64,000 nucleotides of DNA from Mycolicibacterium sp. (GCF_016462545.1 NZ_JAEMTA010000016.1:32422-96421), one strand, 5' to 3'. Positions 8,921 through 17,620 are shown, counted from the first letter of the stretch. Notes: generated by a model from the sequence alone, not told the origin. Made by a program: numbers and translations.

Positions 8921-9747
8921 ATCGGCAACCGCACGTCGCTGACGAACGCATCGCGCACCCAGGAGATGAAGTCGGCCCACAGCCCGGTGACCAGAGCGAC
9001 GCCGACGAGGATCAGCAGCACGCCGCCGAAGATCTGGATGCTCCTGGTGTGACGGCGCAGCCAACCCAACCCCTGGACGGCCCGCGCGGAACCGAAGGCC
9101 AACAGCAGGAACGGAATTCCCAGGCCGAGGCAGTAGGCGATGACGAGGATGACGCCGCGCGTCACGTTCGGGCCGTCGGTGGCGGAGGCGACGGCGATCA
9201 CCGCGGTCAACGTCGGGCCGAGGCACGGGGTCCAGCCGAGGGCGAAGACCGCCCCGAGAAGCGGTGCCCCAGCGACCGTCGACAGCAGCTTCGGGGTGAA
9301 CCGCGCCTCGCGCTGCAGGGCGGGAACGAAGCCGATGAACACGAGGCCCATCAGGATCGTGACGACGCCGCCAATGCGTTGCAGCAGAAGCTGATTGATC
9401 AACAACGTCGTGGTCACGCCGAGCACCGCCACGGTGCCGAGCACGAACACCACGGTGAACCCGCCGACGAACAGCGCGGCGGCCCCCGCCACGCGCCACC
9501 GGGCGGCGCGGACGGCCGTTCGCGCCGCACCGGCCCGCTCCGCGGTCTCCCCGGTGGACTCCTCGACGCCGACGATCGCCGCCAGGTAGGAGAGGTAGCC
9601 GGGCACCAGCGGGACCACGCACGGCGAGGCGAACGAGACGAACCCGGCCAGCACGCTGACGAGGACCGCGAGCACCAGCGGACCCGCGGACATCAGGGTG
9701 CTCACCTGCTCCAGGCTGACCGCGAGGGTGGTCACGTCACCCGTCAC
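8917..9747 (-). CDS. ccdA: Thiol-disulfide transport protein CcdA
   Basis: A membrane protein of 276 residues of the DsbD/CcdA family that carries electrons from cytoplasmic thioredoxin across the membrane to keep apocytochrome c cysteines reduced. The two redox Cys residues are visible at 43 (SFASPCVVPLVPGYLSYL) and 175 (LGWTPCLGPTL), each in a membrane helix, as expected. There are six to seven hydrophobic segments. The GTG start at 9747 overlaps the stop of the upstream thioredoxin-like lipoprotein gene by four bases, and its own stop overlaps the start of resB, so the three are tightly coupled. Confidence 0.94.
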   Translation of the reverse strand: MTGDVTTLAVSLEQVSTLMSAGPLVLAVLVSVLAGFVSFASPCVVPLVPGYLSYLAAIVGVEESTGETAERAGAARTAVRAARWRVAGAAALFVGGFTVVFVLGTVAVLGVTTTLLINQLLLQRIGGVVTILMGLVFIGFVPALQREARFTPKLLSTVAGAPLLGAVFALGWTPCLGPTLTAVIAVASATDGPNVTRGVILVIAYCLGLGIPFLLLAFGSARAVQGLGWLRRHTRSIQIFGGVLLILVGVALVTGLWADFISWVRDAFVSDVRLPI

Positions 9748-10370
9748 TTCTCGGCCGCCAACCTCTGCACGACGGGCAACAGGTCCTCGGCCAGCAGCTC
9801 ACGCAGGAACACCGCGGCCACCCGGTGCTGGCGGTCGAGCACCACGGTGGAGGGGATGACGGTGGTCGGATACTTGCCGCCGAACGCGATCATGCTGCGC
9901 ATGGCCGGGTCGTAGATCGACGGGTAGGTGACCTTCCGGTCGGTGACGAAGTCCACTGCGGCGTCACGGTTGTTGTCCCGGACGTCGATGCCCAGGAATG
10001 CGACACCGTCGGCGCGGGTGGCGGCGTAGACCTTCTCGAGCTCGGGGATCTCCGAGCGGCACGGCCCGCACCACTGCCCCCAGACGTTGATCACGACGAC
10101 CTTGCCCGCGAAGTCGTGACCTTCCCCCGTCGCTTCGCTCGCCCCGCCCAATGACAGCGTCTTCGACGGGTCCGTCAGCTCGGGACCGCTGATCTTGCCT
10201 GGGCGACTTCGGCTTTCGGGAGGATCGTAGAAGATGTCGGTCTTGCCGCCGGGCGCCACGAACTCGAAGGTGCCGCCTTGGGCCACGGCGTCGTCACCGG
10301 TCGCGCATCCGGTCAACAGCACCGCCGTCGACACGAGAAGGGCCACCGGGAAAGCCGCCAGGCGTCTCAC
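9744..10370 (-). CDS. TlpA-like thioredoxin lipoprotein (CcsX type)
   Basis: A secreted thiol-disulfide oxidoreductase of 208 residues. The N-terminus is a lipoprotein signal (VALLVSTAVLLTGC, lipid Cys 22). The redox motif WCGPC (Cys 101 and 104) follows a VVINVWGQ strand, as in TlpA/ResA proteins that reduce apocytochrome c. It probably takes electrons from CcdA, encoded next. The GTG at 10370 overlaps the stop of the phosphatase gene. Residues 74-87 (LGGASEATGEGHDF) coincide with a DNA copy of the short G+C-rich repeat described separately, so this linker may have been inserted or extended by it. M. tuberculosis Rv0526 is the counterpart. Confidence 0.9.
   Translation of the reverse strand: MRRLAAFPVALLVSTAVLLTGCATGDDAVAQGGTFEFVAPGGKTDIFYDPPESRSRPGKISGPELTDPSKTLSLGGASEATGEGHDFAGKVVVINVWGQWCGPCRSEIPELEKVYAATRADGVAFLGIDVRDNNRDAAVDFVTDRKVTYPSIYDPAMRSMIAFGGKYPTTVIPSTVVLDRQHRVAAVFLRELLAEDLLPVVQRLAAEK
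10117..10149 (-). repeat. Degenerate copy of the short G+C-rich dispersed repeat
   Basis: Within the thioredoxin lipoprotein gene the minus strand reads GGGCGGGGCGAGCGAAGCGA followed by CGGGGGAAGGTCAC. It shares the GAGCGAAGCGAC core and the GGGGGA-GTCAC-like tail with the copies at 23.2, 29.4 and 38.8 kb. It is translated in a different frame here than in the other coding copies, so the likeness is at the DNA level. Confidence 0.4.
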
Positions 10371-10981
10371 TGGCCAGCCAGCTCCGCGTAACTCCAGCCG
10401 ACCAGGGCCGTGTCGTGAAAGTAGAAGGACGTCAGGGAGGCGTGGTTGCACATCCGGTTCGCCGCGGTCGGAAGGTGGTGCAGCGTCTGCCCGGTCAGCG
10501 AACGGCGCAGGGTCGCCGTCGGAAGCTGGTGGCTGACGCATACCGCCTCGTGGCCCAGCGCCGCGTCCCTGGCCCGGTACAGCGCCGTCTGCATGCGCTC
10601 GGCGATGTGCGCGTACGGCTCTCCCCAGGACGGTGTGCGCGGGTTGCGCAGATGCCACCAGTTCTTCGGGTTGCGCAACGCGCCGTCACCCGGGGACACC
10701 CGCTCCCCCTCGAAGACGTTCTCCGACTCGATGAGATCGCGATCGGTGTCGATCGACAGCCCGTGCGTCGCGGCGATGGGTCCGGCGGTCTCCTGCGCAC
10801 GCTCCAGCGGCGAGGCGACGACGTGGACGACGTCGTGACCGGCCAGCCACTCGGCCACCCGCTGCGCCTGGGCCCGACCCTTGTCGGACAGGTGGAAGTC
10901 GGGCAGCCGTCCGTAGAGGATCTTGTCCGGGTTGTGCACCTCGCCGTGGCGCATCACGTGCACGATCGTCTCGGTCGTCAC
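10367..10981 (-). CDS. Histidine phosphatase (phosphoglycerate mutase family)
   Basis: A 204-residue member of the histidine phosphatase superfamily. The phospho-accepting motif is RHGE (residues 11-14, after TIVHVM), and the second His lies in [11 protein letters not shown] near residue 150. Substrate is not known; the family includes mutases and broad phosphatases. The GTG start overlaps the hemL stop by four bases, and the gene's own stop overlaps the start of the thioredoxin lipoprotein gene, so it bridges haem synthesis and cytochrome c maturation in one transcript. M. tuberculosis Rv0525 holds the same place. Confidence 0.88.
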   Translation of the reverse strand: MTTETIVHVMRHGEVHNPDKILYGRLPDFHLSDKGRAQAQRVAEWLAGHDVVHVVASPLERAQETAGPIAATHGLSIDTDRDLIESENVFEGERVSPGDGALRNPKNWWHLRNPRTPSWGEPYAHIAERMQTALYRARDAALGHEAVCVSHQLPTATLRRSLTGQTLHHLPTAANRMCNHASLTSFYFHDTALVGWSYAELAGQ

Positions 10982-12291
10982 GATGGACTCTCCGACTGGG
11001 CGGCGGCGCGAGCCGCAGCGGGCAATGCGGCGGCGATCCGGTCGAATGCGTCGTCGTCGAGCGCGGTCGAGACGAACCAGGCCTCGAATGCGCTGCAGGG
11101 TGGATAGACGCCTGCGGCGAGGAGGGCGTGGAAGAACGCGGGGAAGCGCCACGTGTCGGTAGCCTTGGCCGAGGCGAAGTCGACCACCGGTCCGTCGGTG
11201 AAGAACACGCTGAACATGTTCCCGGCTCGCGAAATGCGATGCGCCACGGACGCTTCGGTCAATGCGTCGGTCAGCAGTCCGGCGAGGCGGTCGGCGTTGG
11301 CATTCAGGGTCGCGTACACCGCGTCGTCGGCCGTCCGCAGCGTGGCGAGTCCCGCGGCCATCGCGACGGGGTTACCCGACAGGGTGCCCGCCTGGTAGAC
11401 CGGCCCCAGGGGCGCGAGCCGCTCCATCACCTCGGCGCGACCGCCGAAGGCCGCCGCGGGCAGGCCGCCGCTCATCACCTTGCCGAAGGCGAACAGGTCG
11501 GCATCGACGGGATCCAGTCCATACCAACCGGATCGGCTGACCCGAAAGCCCGTCATGACCTCGTCGAGGATGAGCAGCGCTCCGTGGTCGGCGGTGATGC
11601 GCCGCAGTGCGGCGTTGTATCCGGGCAGCGGCGCCACCGTGCCCATGTTGCCCGCCGCAGCCTCGGTGATGACACACGCGATGTCGGCGCCGAACTCGGC
11701 GAAGACGCCCTCGACCGCGCCGATGTCGTTGTACGGCAACACGATCGTGTCTGCGGTCGCGGCGCCCGTGACACCGGGCGAGGACGGCAGCCCCAGCGTC
11801 GCGACACCCGAACCCGCGTCGGCCAGAAGCGCGTCGCTGTGTCCGTGGTAGCAGCCGGAGAACTTGACGATCTTCGCGCGGCCGGTGAAGCCTCGGGCCA
11901 GCCGGATGGCGCTCATGGTGGCCTCGGTGCCGGAGTTGACCAACCGCACCTTCTCCACGGCCGCGACGCGGTCGACGATCTCGCGCGCCAGCTCACTCTC
12001 GGTCGGCGTCGGCGCCCCGAAGCTCAGGCCGTTGGCAGCAGTCTTTTGGACGGCCTCGACGACGGCGGGGTGGGCGTGGCCGAGGATCATCGGGCCCCAG
12101 GAGCACACCAGGTCGACGTAGCGGTTGTCGTCGGCATCGGTGAGCCAGCAACCCGAGGCCTTGGTGATGAACCGCGGGGTGCCGCCCACCGAGTTGAAGG
12201 CACGGACCGGCGAGTTGACCCCGCCGGGAATGACGGCGGACGCCTCGGCGAAGAGTCGTGCCGAGGTGGCCGTCGTTGGGTCAGCACGCAT
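10978..12291 (-). CDS. hemL: Glutamate-1-semialdehyde 2,1-aminomutase
   Basis: Converts glutamate-1-semialdehyde to 5-aminolevulinate with PLP, the second step of C5-pathway haem synthesis after HemA. The protein has 437 residues. The PLP Lys is 271 in [10 protein letters not shown], preceded by the [11 protein letters not shown] motif (about 240-250) that holds the Asp contacting the pyridine nitrogen; [15 protein letters not shown] (119-133) binds phosphate. It starts the operon that runs through the phosphatase and cytochrome c maturation genes, and no close gene lies upstream, so its promoter is in 12292-12353. Distinguish it from the HemL-like sugar aminotransferase at 33.4 kb. Confidence 0.95.
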   Translation of the reverse strand: MRADPTTATSARLFAEASAVIPGGVNSPVRAFNSVGGTPRFITKASGCWLTDADDNRYVDLVCSWGPMILGHAHPAVVEAVQKTAANGLSFGAPTPTESELAREIVDRVAAVEKVRLVNSGTEATMSAIRLARGFTGRAKIVKFSGCYHGHSDALLADAGSGVATLGLPSSPGVTGAATADTIVLPYNDIGAVEGVFAEFGADIACVITEAAAGNMGTVAPLPGYNAALRRITADHGALLILDEVMTGFRVSRSGWYGLDPVDADLFAFGKVMSGGLPAAAFGGRAEVMERLAPLGPVYQAGTLSGNPVAMAAGLATLRTADDAVYATLNANADRLAGLLTDALTEASVAHRISRAGNMFSVFFTDGPVVDFASAKATDTWRFPAFFHALLAAGVYPPCSAFEAWFVSTALDDDAFDRIAAALPAAARAAAQSESPS

Positions 12292-12353
12292 GTCTACCAG
12301 TGTCCCAGCAGCACCCGAGGCGTCAACTACAGGGTGTAGTGGTCAGCCTCACG

Positions 12354-13337
12354 TCACGGTGCGTGGACGTGCCCGGCCGGATGGCTCGCGGGGTAGGCGT
12401 GGATGAGCGCGGTGGACAGCTTCGGGATCGCATGGGTCAAGGCGTGTTCGGCGTCGTGCGCGATCCGGTGGGCGTCCCCGATGCTGGTCTCGGGCGCGAC
12501 GTCGAGCTCCGCGTCGGCGTGCAGCCGGTGGCCGATCCAGCGCATCCGCACGCTGCGCACTGCAATCACGCCAGGCTCGCGGGCCAGCGCGGCCTCCGCG
12601 GTGTCGACCAGGGTCGGGTCGACGCCATCGAGCAGGCGCCGGAACACGTCGCGCACCGCGGTACGCAGCACCGCCACGATGGCAACCGTGATGACCAGGC
12701 CGACGATGGGGTCCGCCAGCGGGAAGCCGAGCCACACCCCGATCGCCCCGAAGACCACGGCCAGGGAGGTGAACCCGTCGGTGCGGGCGTGCAGCCCGTC
12801 GGCGGCCAGGGCCGCGGAGCCGATCTGGCGACCCACCCGAAGCCGGTAGAGCGCGACGAGTTCGTTTCCGACGAAGCCCACGGTCCCCGCGGCGATGACC
12901 CAGCCGAGATGGTCGATGGCGACCGGATCGATCAGCCGGCGGATCGCCTCGTACCCCGCGATCACGGCGGACAGCGCGATCATCAGGATGACGAACAGGC
13001 CCGCGAGGTCCTCGGCCCGGCCGAAACCGTAGGTGTAGCTCTTCGTCGCGGCCCTGCGGCCCAGCACGAATGCGATCCACAGCGGGATGGCCGTCAGGGC
13101 GTCGGAGAAGTTGTGGATGGTGTCGGCGGCCAGCGCGATCGATCCCGAGATGGCGAGGATGACCAGCTGGAACGCGGCCGTGGCACCCAGCGCGATCAGG
13201 CTGATCTTGACGGCGCGGATACCCCTGGCACTGGACTCCAGGGCATCGTCGACACTGTCTGCCGCGTCATGGCTGTGCGGCGAGAAGATGTCGCGCCACA
13301 CACCGCGATGATCGTGGGAGTGGTCGTGGTCACTCAT
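12354..13337 (-). CDS. CDF family divalent metal cation exporter (probable Ni/Co)
   Basis: A 327-residue cation diffusion facilitator that would export divalent metal in exchange for protons. The N-terminus is His-rich (MSDHDHSHDH). Six membrane helices are visible; the metal site pairs HNFSD in TM2 (about residues 76-80) with HARTD in TM5 (about 180-184). A C-terminal cytoplasmic domain ends in a second His-rich tail (HAYPASHPAGHVH). The ATG at 13337 overlaps the end of the kmtR-like gene by eight bases, so both are one operon. The sensor's metal ligands suggest nickel or cobalt rather than zinc as the substrate; this is inference from context. Confidence 0.9.
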   Translation of the reverse strand: MSDHDHSHDHRGVWRDIFSPHSHDAADSVDDALESSARGIRAVKISLIALGATAAFQLVILAISGSIALAADTIHNFSDALTAIPLWIAFVLGRRAATKSYTYGFGRAEDLAGLFVILMIALSAVIAGYEAIRRLIDPVAIDHLGWVIAAGTVGFVGNELVALYRLRVGRQIGSAALAADGLHARTDGFTSLAVVFGAIGVWLGFPLADPIVGLVITVAIVAVLRTAVRDVFRRLLDGVDPTLVDTAEAALAREPGVIAVRSVRMRWIGHRLHADAELDVAPETSIGDAHRIAHDAEHALTHAIPKLSTALIHAYPASHPAGHVHAP

Positions 13338-13731
13338 GGGCTGTCCCCGTTCGACCCTCGCGCTGCCGGAGCACCTCGACGTCGTCCCTGCGGTGGTGGC
13401 CCGGGATGCCGGGACTGGCGTGTTCGGCGTTGAAGACCGCGTCGCTGACCAGTTGACGGACGTGGTCGTTCTCCAGGCTGTAGAAGATCGTGGTGGCCTC
13501 GCGTCGCGTGCGGACCAGGCGTGCCATCCGGAGCTTGGCCAGATGCTGGGACACCGACGGCGCGGGCTTGCCGACGTGTTCGGCAAGATCGGTGACGGAT
13601 AGCTCCCGGTCGACCAGCGCCCACAGCATCCGCACGCGGGTCGCATCCGCCAGCATGCGAAACACCTCGACCATCAGACCCACCTGATCGTCGTCCAGAC
13701 CATGATCGCGTCGCTGCTTATCTGCGTTCAT
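13330..13731 (-). CDS. kmtR: KmtR-type ArsR/SmtB nickel/cobalt-sensing repressor
   Basis: A 133-residue ArsR-family winged-helix repressor. The recognition helix region reads GKPAPSVSQHLAKLRMARLVRTRR (about 54-77). C-terminal residues His90, Glu103, His104, His112 and His113 line up, with a constant offset of two, with the five Ni/Co ligands reported for M. tuberculosis KmtR (His88, Glu101, His102, His110, His111). The ATG at 13731 lies inside a perfect 22-base inverted repeat, so the protein probably represses its own operon, including the downstream CDF exporter, and releases DNA when it binds Ni or Co. Confidence 0.9.
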   Translation of the reverse strand: MNADKQRRDHGLDDDQVGLMVEVFRMLADATRVRMLWALVDRELSVTDLAEHVGKPAPSVSQHLAKLRMARLVRTRREATTIFYSLENDHVRQLVSDAVFNAEHASPGIPGHHRRDDVEVLRQREGRTGTAHE

Positions 13732-13740
13732 ACGCAGATA
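13719..13740. promoter_or_regulatory. Perfect inverted-repeat operator over the kmtR start codon
   Basis: Two perfect 9-base arms, TATCTGCGT (13719-13727) and ACGCAGATA (13732-13740), flank a 4-base centre TCAT that contains the start codon of the kmtR-like gene. On the minus strand TACTAT lies six bases before this ATG, the spacing of a leaderless promoter, so the operator covers the -10 edge, transcription start and start codon. Confidence 0.8.
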
Positions 13741-13774
13741 GTAGCGGAGTGTCAGTCGGTGGTCGCGTCGACGA

Positions 13775-14161
13775 TCATCGGGCGGGAGTCAGCGCGAACA
13801 CCGGATGATCGGCGTCGTCGGGCAACTTCTTCCAGTAGCCCTCAACGACCTTGCCCGCGAGCGGCCGGTAGGCGGCGATGATCGGTGCCCGTTGATCCAC
13901 CGGCACCTCGGTGGCGACGAAACCCACGTCGCCGAGCTTGACGTTCGGGTCGGCGCGGACGTTGCGCACCCACTCCGATTCACCTCGCGTCGACACCAGA
14001 TACTTGATGCCGTGCACCTCGGGCACGACGACCGGGATCTGCTGCGGCTGGCGTGTGCCGCGCGTGGTGACGGTCAACGTGGTGGCACCACCGATGCCGA
14101 AGGCCATCGCAGCCTTGTTGAATATCTTCGCGGTGAACCACGGGGGCTTGAGATAGGCCAT
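13775..14161 (-). CDS. Deazaflavin (F420)-dependent nitroreductase family protein
   Basis: A 128-residue split beta-barrel protein of the Ddn/FDOR-A-type family (formerly DUF385), which uses the deazaflavin cofactor F420 in mycobacteria. Typical wording includes GGATTLTVTTRGTRQPQQIPV near the N-terminus, SEWVRNVRADPNV (about 61-73) and a C-terminal HPVFALTP. The substrate is unknown; members reduce quinones or nitro compounds. It follows a PPOX-like gene of the same fold by 33 bases on the same strand, so the two may be co-expressed. Confidence 0.85.
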   Translation of the reverse strand: MAYLKPPWFTAKIFNKAAMAFGIGGATTLTVTTRGTRQPQQIPVVVPEVHGIKYLVSTRGESEWVRNVRADPNVKLGDVGFVATEVPVDQRAPIIAAYRPLAGKVVEGYWKKLPDDADHPVFALTPAR

Positions 14162-14194
14162 GCGGTGAAGTGTGCGCCCTTTCCTGCCGGGCGA

Positions 14195-14680
14195 CTAGGA
14201 CGCCGCCCAGGCCAACGGCTCGCCCTCGCCGGCGGTCATCACGGTGCCCGCCATCACCCGCAGCCGATACGGGGTCAGCCGGAGGACCGCAAACTGGTCG
14301 GACGTCGGCCCCTCGCGCCACATCGGAATGATGAACGGGTCGTAGCCCACCGGCTCGGGGCCGTTCGCGAATCGGTCCCAGACGAGGCGACGCGTGTCGT
14401 CGTCGGTGTGCCACTGCACGGCACATTCAGCGCTGCACGTGTCCTGGCTCGGAGTCCAGTAGCTGACTGCCATCTCGGGGTGGGCGTCGAGGTGGGCCCG
14501 CTTGAGCGGCGTCGGCACCGTGGCGATCCAGCCGAACAGCTCCTTGCTGTCCCACTCCCAGATCGGGTGCAGGATGCGGGTACGAGGTCGACCGTCGCGG
14601 TCGACGGTCGCGACCGATGCCCACACGATCGAATGGGCCATGTCTCGAAAGGCCGGGGCGATCTCATCGAGCGGCGTCAC
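14195..14680 (-). CDS. Pyridoxamine 5'-phosphate oxidase-like flavin/F420 protein
   Basis: A 161-residue protein of the PNPOx-like split-barrel superfamily: IVWASVATVDRDGRPRTRILHP (about 18-39) is the typical first beta hairpin, followed by ELFGWIATVPTPLKRAHLDAHPEMAVSYW. Members bind FMN, F420 or haem, and the sequence alone does not decide between them. A GTG start at 14680 was used; 18 bases separate it from the small acidic gene upstream. Its substrate is unknown. Confidence 0.8.
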   Translation of the reverse strand: MTPLDEIAPAFRDMAHSIVWASVATVDRDGRPRTRILHPIWEWDSKELFGWIATVPTPLKRAHLDAHPEMAVSYWTPSQDTCSAECAVQWHTDDDTRRLVWDRFANGPEPVGYDPFIIPMWREGPTSDQFAVLRLTPYRLRVMAGTVMTAGEGEPLAWAAS

Positions 14681-14698
14681 GAACGTCAGCGTAGGCGA

Positions 14699-14965
14699 CT
14701 AATCTTCGTCGCCCATGGCCTTTTCGCGCACGCCCATGACGTCCTCGCGCTTGACGCCCTCGCCCTCCTTGACGTCACCGAACTTGGGTGAGCCGTCCTC
14801 GTTCACCCACTCGGCCACGGCCTGTCCCGTCACGGTGTTGCTGGTGCCGGGCAACCCGATCGTCGGACGATCGTCCTCGTACGCCTTGGCCATCTCCTTG
14901 GCCTTTTCCTTGTGTTCCTCGGTGACTTCGGGCTTCTCGGTGAGGTTCTGCTCTTCGCTTCCCAT
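14699..14965 (-). CDS. Conserved small hydrophilic protein, 88 residues
   Basis: A small, very charged, cytoplasmic protein without membrane segment. The N-terminal part is Glu/Lys-rich and helical (TEEHKEKAKEMAKAYEDD), then a Gly/Thr patch (TIGLPGTSNTVTGQAVAEW) and a Glu/Lys/Asp-rich tail. I do not recognise a named family. It has a clear ATG and good mycobacterial codon use, with a short gap on either side, and is likely the first gene of a minus-strand unit with the PPOX-like gene. Confidence 0.65.
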   Translation of the reverse strand: MGSEEQNLTEKPEVTEEHKEKAKEMAKAYEDDRPTIGLPGTSNTVTGQAVAEWVNEDGSPKFGDVKEGEGVKREDVMGVREKAMGDED

Positions 14966-15008
14966 ACTTCCCGGGCTGCCCGAAAGTGTGACCGACGAAA
15001 CAGTCGGA

Positions 15009-15599
15009 TCAGACGGATACGGCCCGAAGCGCCGCGGGCAGGCTGGGGACGAAGTGCCGCGTCGCGAAGGCCCGTAACTCGTCAGGGGTGGTCAAGGGGT
15101 CCGCGCCCGGCAGCAGGAGCACCATTGCGGCGTAGCGCAGGATGGTGTCGGCCAGGTCGTTGACGGCGTCGACACCGATTCGGTCGGCGAAACCGGCCGG
15201 GAAGATGACCCGGAGCGCCTCGGCCATCCGCTCGATCGCGGCGCCGTAGTGCCGACGGGCCAACTCCAGGACGAGGGCGGGCTCGTCGGTCATCAGCTGG
15301 TTGAGCACACGGTGCCTGCGGAACATCAGGATCGACTGGGTGAAGGCCTCGACGTAGTAGTCCGCCGGCTTGGCCGCGTCCTTCAGCTCGGCGGCGATGT
15401 CGGCGAACAGGGCGACGTTCTCGCGTTCGATGACCGCCGCCACCAACTCGTCGCGGTTGGCGAACCGACGGTAGATCGTCGTTCGGCTCACGCCGGCGCG
15501 GCGGGCGACGTCTTCGAGGGCCACCCGCTGAAGGCCGTGCCGTTCGAACTCGACCAGTGCCGCGTCGAGGATGGCCTCGCCCCGATCAGCCGCGGGCAT
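15009..15599 (-). CDS. TetR family transcriptional regulator
   Basis: A 196-residue TetR-type repressor. The N-terminal helix-turn-helix reads [26 protein letters not shown] (about 27-52), the standard TetR signature; the rest is an all-helical ligand domain with no clue to the ligand. The gene's start overlaps the end of the DUF2236 gene by 14 bases, so both are co-transcribed from the promoter at about 16460-16480. An imperfect palindrome directly before the DUF2236 start is a likely operator for this regulator. Confidence 0.9.
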   Translation of the reverse strand: MPAADRGEAILDAALVEFERHGLQRVALEDVARRAGVSRTTIYRRFANRDELVAAVIERENVALFADIAAELKDAAKPADYYVEAFTQSILMFRRHRVLNQLMTDEPALVLELARRHYGAAIERMAEALRVIFPAGFADRIGVDAVNDLADTILRYAAMVLLLPGADPLTTPDELRAFATRHFVPSLPAALRAVSV

Positions 15600-16452
15600 A
15601 TCCCTCCTGCGCGAACGTGTTGTACCGCAATCGCATTGGCAGACGATCCCAGGCCCAGTTCACCGGCCGCGATCGCCACGCCGCGGCGAAAGCCTGGTAC
15701 GCCCTTTCGCGGCCCGCGCCCCACGGCAGGCCGAGCAGGTCACGGGCCCGCGGCGGCATACCACCGGTGGTGATGAATGCAGCGACGGGATTGAACAACG
15801 GGGACAACAGTTTCCACGTCAGCGGTGACACACCCTTGGGACGCGGGAAGCCCTTGGTCACGTAGCCGACGCCGTACTTCGCGGTGGGGTGCGCGACGAT
15901 GACATCATCCATCATGCGGTCCCAATACCGTTGGAAGCCAGCGTAATCAGCCGGCATCGGGCGGTCACTGACCCCGTAGCGCCGGTACCACGTCTTGGAC
16001 TCGGCGTAGATCCGTTCCTTCTCGTCGTCGGTCAGACGTTTGACGAACGTGTCCGCGAAGTACAGCACCTGCTCGACGAAGGTGGCGTGCGCCCAGAAGT
16101 ACGTGTCGGGATCGAGGGCGTGATACCTGTTCGCCACCCCATCCTGCGAGGGCATGTCGCCCTTGATGTCTCGGTGGAAGTCCCGCACCCGGGTGCCCTC
16201 TCCCGAGTCCTCGGCGCCGTACACCGTCATCATGATCGGCGGGATCGACCGCTTGACCCGCGCCGCGGTGTCGGAGAAGAACACCGAGTGATCCAGCACG
16301 CCCTGCCCGAGCTCGGCAAGCATGTTCTGCAGCACCGCGGGCCGCGGCCCGATCAAGTACATCCGGTTGTCGCCGAAGTACCTCCACACCAGCGATTCGA
16401 GGCCGAGGGGGAGGGCGTCGGCTCGCGGGGAATTCTCCGCCAGTTCGGTCAT
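15586..16452 (-). CDS. DUF2236 (MpaB/Lcp-like) oxygenase family protein
   Basis: A 288-residue protein of the DUF2236 family, related to latex clearing protein and MpaB oxygenases, which bind haem through a conserved His. The family core is seen as [19 protein letters not shown] (about residues 115-133) and, before it, [11 protein letters not shown]. Mycobacteria carry many such paralogues, mostly of unknown substrate. It is the first gene of a two-gene operon with a TetR regulator, so its expression is probably ligand-induced. Confidence 0.85.
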   Translation of the reverse strand: MTELAENSPRADALPLGLESLVWRYFGDNRMYLIGPRPAVLQNMLAELGQGVLDHSVFFSDTAARVKRSIPPIMMTVYGAEDSGEGTRVRDFHRDIKGDMPSQDGVANRYHALDPDTYFWAHATFVEQVLYFADTFVKRLTDDEKERIYAESKTWYRRYGVSDRPMPADYAGFQRYWDRMMDDVIVAHPTAKYGVGYVTKGFPRPKGVSPLTWKLLSPLFNPVAAFITTGGMPPRARDLLGLPWGAGRERAYQAFAAAWRSRPVNWAWDRLPMRLRYNTFAQEGYARG

Positions 16453-16453
16453 G

Positions 16454-16475
16454 TGGAACAGTGTTACAGATTATG
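16454..16475 (-). promoter_or_regulatory. Promoter and operator of the DUF2236-TetR operon
   Basis: An imperfect 15-base palindrome, TGGAACA-G-TGTTACA (16454-16468, 6 of 7 arm positions paired), lies directly before the DUF2236 start codon. A -10-like CATAAT (minus strand, 16475-16470) overlaps its upstream edge. A TetR bound here would block transcription. Motif-based. Confidence 0.55.
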
Positions 16476-16515
16476 CACTTTGTACCAATGGACCTGTGAG
16501 CGGGCTCACTCCGGT

Positions 16516-16746
16516 TCAGCTGCGGCGTAGTCGGGCGATCCCCAGGACCGTCAGCACCCCGGCGACGGTCGCCAGCAGCACCGCCAACACGACGAGCGAC
16601 GGGTCGTACGCCGCCGTCGGCATCGAGGGTTCGGAGGGAATGACGGGGGCGGCTACCCCGACGGATCGGGCCGCCAGCCAACTCACCACACACCCGACCG
16701 CCGCCAGCGCGGCGAGCACGAGTTCGACGGTGGCGCGGGTCCTCAT
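16516..16746 (-). CDS. Small two-helix membrane protein, 76 residues
   Basis: Two hydrophobic segments (about residues 7-26 and 49-70) joined by a Pro/Ser-rich outer loop, ending with a basic tail ARLRRS. It has no recognised domain. Its ATG overlaps the stop of the preceding membrane-protein gene by one base, so it is the last gene of the hemB-downstream string. M. tuberculosis has a similar small membrane protein gene (Rv0514) after Rv0513. Function unknown. Confidence 0.75.
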   Translation of the reverse strand: MRTRATVELVLAALAAVGCVVSWLAARSVGVAAPVIPSEPSMPTAAYDPSLVVLAVLLATVAGVLTVLGIARLRRS

Positions 16747-17222
16747 CAGGCGCGCTCGCCGACGACGGAGACCAGGGCGCTGCGCAACTGACGGTGCTTG
16801 CGCGCCCAGGCCTGTGCCCGACGGTCACTGGACAGCTTGAGGCCGATTCCGTGCCGACCGCGGGGCACGCCGGTCAACTCCCCGAGGGCTCGCGACGACT
16901 GCCAGACGGGCACCTCCGCGCCGTCGGCCTCCGGATAGATCCGGACGATCTCCACGATGCGGATGGTCTCGGCGCCCTGCCGCAGGTACTCCCGCGTCAG
17001 CTCCACCGAGGTGTGGATACGGGCGGCCTTGACCTGGAGCCCAAGGAACCCGGTGACGAGGACGAGGAACACGGCGGGCAGCAGAGGCTGCCAGCCGTAT
17101 CCGGACGACAGCTGGATCAGCAGCATCGTCGTCGCGGACAGCGGGCCGGCGAGTAGCCACCACCAGGTGGCGCCAGGCTCCCGGAACAACACCGTGGTGT
17201 CGTCCGTCTGCGGTTCGGTCAC
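16746..17222 (-). CDS. Membrane protein with PH-like cytoplasmic domain (Rv0513-like)
   Basis: A 158-residue protein starting at GTG 17222, which overlaps the previous stop by four bases. Two membrane helices near the N-terminus (WWWLLAGPLSATTMLLIQL and PAVFLVLVTGFLGL) are followed by a beta-rich cytoplasmic domain that resembles the small PH-like domains of actinobacterial membrane proteins (VELTREYLRQGAETIRIVEIVRIYPEAD, then HGIGLKLSSDRRAQAWARKH). The long open frame upstream is shadow. Function unknown; context is the end of the hem cluster. Confidence 0.75.
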   Translation of the reverse strand: MTEPQTDDTTVLFREPGATWWWLLAGPLSATTMLLIQLSSGYGWQPLLPAVFLVLVTGFLGLQVKAARIHTSVELTREYLRQGAETIRIVEIVRIYPEADGAEVPVWQSSRALGELTGVPRGRHGIGLKLSSDRRAQAWARKHRQLRSALVSVVGERA

Positions 17223-17620
17223 GAGACCGCCTGACCGTCGAACCATTGCTGCGAGGCGGCACGCTGAGTCAGCGCCGAACCCGTGATCAGAAGGATCATG
17301 ATGAGCGCGACGATCAGCACGCCCAGCACGGCCACCCCGCCCAGGATGAGCAGCACGGCGAGATAGGCCACCGACGCCAACGCCAGACCGACCCCGGCAC
17401 TGGCGAAACGCTTCAACCCGATGCGGGTCCGTCCCGCCAGGAACCCCTGCGCAAGACCGACGATGACCAGGATCACGCCGGCCACCTGAAAGAACAGGGC
17501 GGTGCTGAAACTGGCGATCAACATTCCGAAGGCGGCGGTCAGAACGGCCGCGACCAGCCAGCACCAGACGGCGGCGGTGACGGTGCGGGGCCGACTGGCG
17601 GTCGGTGGAGAATCCGGCAT
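17219..17620 (-). CDS. Four-helix membrane protein, 133 residues
   Basis: Four hydrophobic segments fill residues 14-125, with short polar ends and no catalytic motif. I do not recognise a named family. It starts at an ATG 24 bases after the stop of the upstream membrane-protein gene and overlaps the next gene by four bases, so it belongs to the string of membrane proteins that follows hemB. No clue to substrate or partner is visible. Confidence 0.72.
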   Translation of the reverse strand: MPDSPPTASRPRTVTAAVWCWLVAAVLTAAFGMLIASFSTALFFQVAGVILVIVGLAQGFLAGRTRIGLKRFASAGVGLALASVAYLAVLLILGGVAVLGVLIVALIMILLITGSALTQRAASQQWFDGQAVS

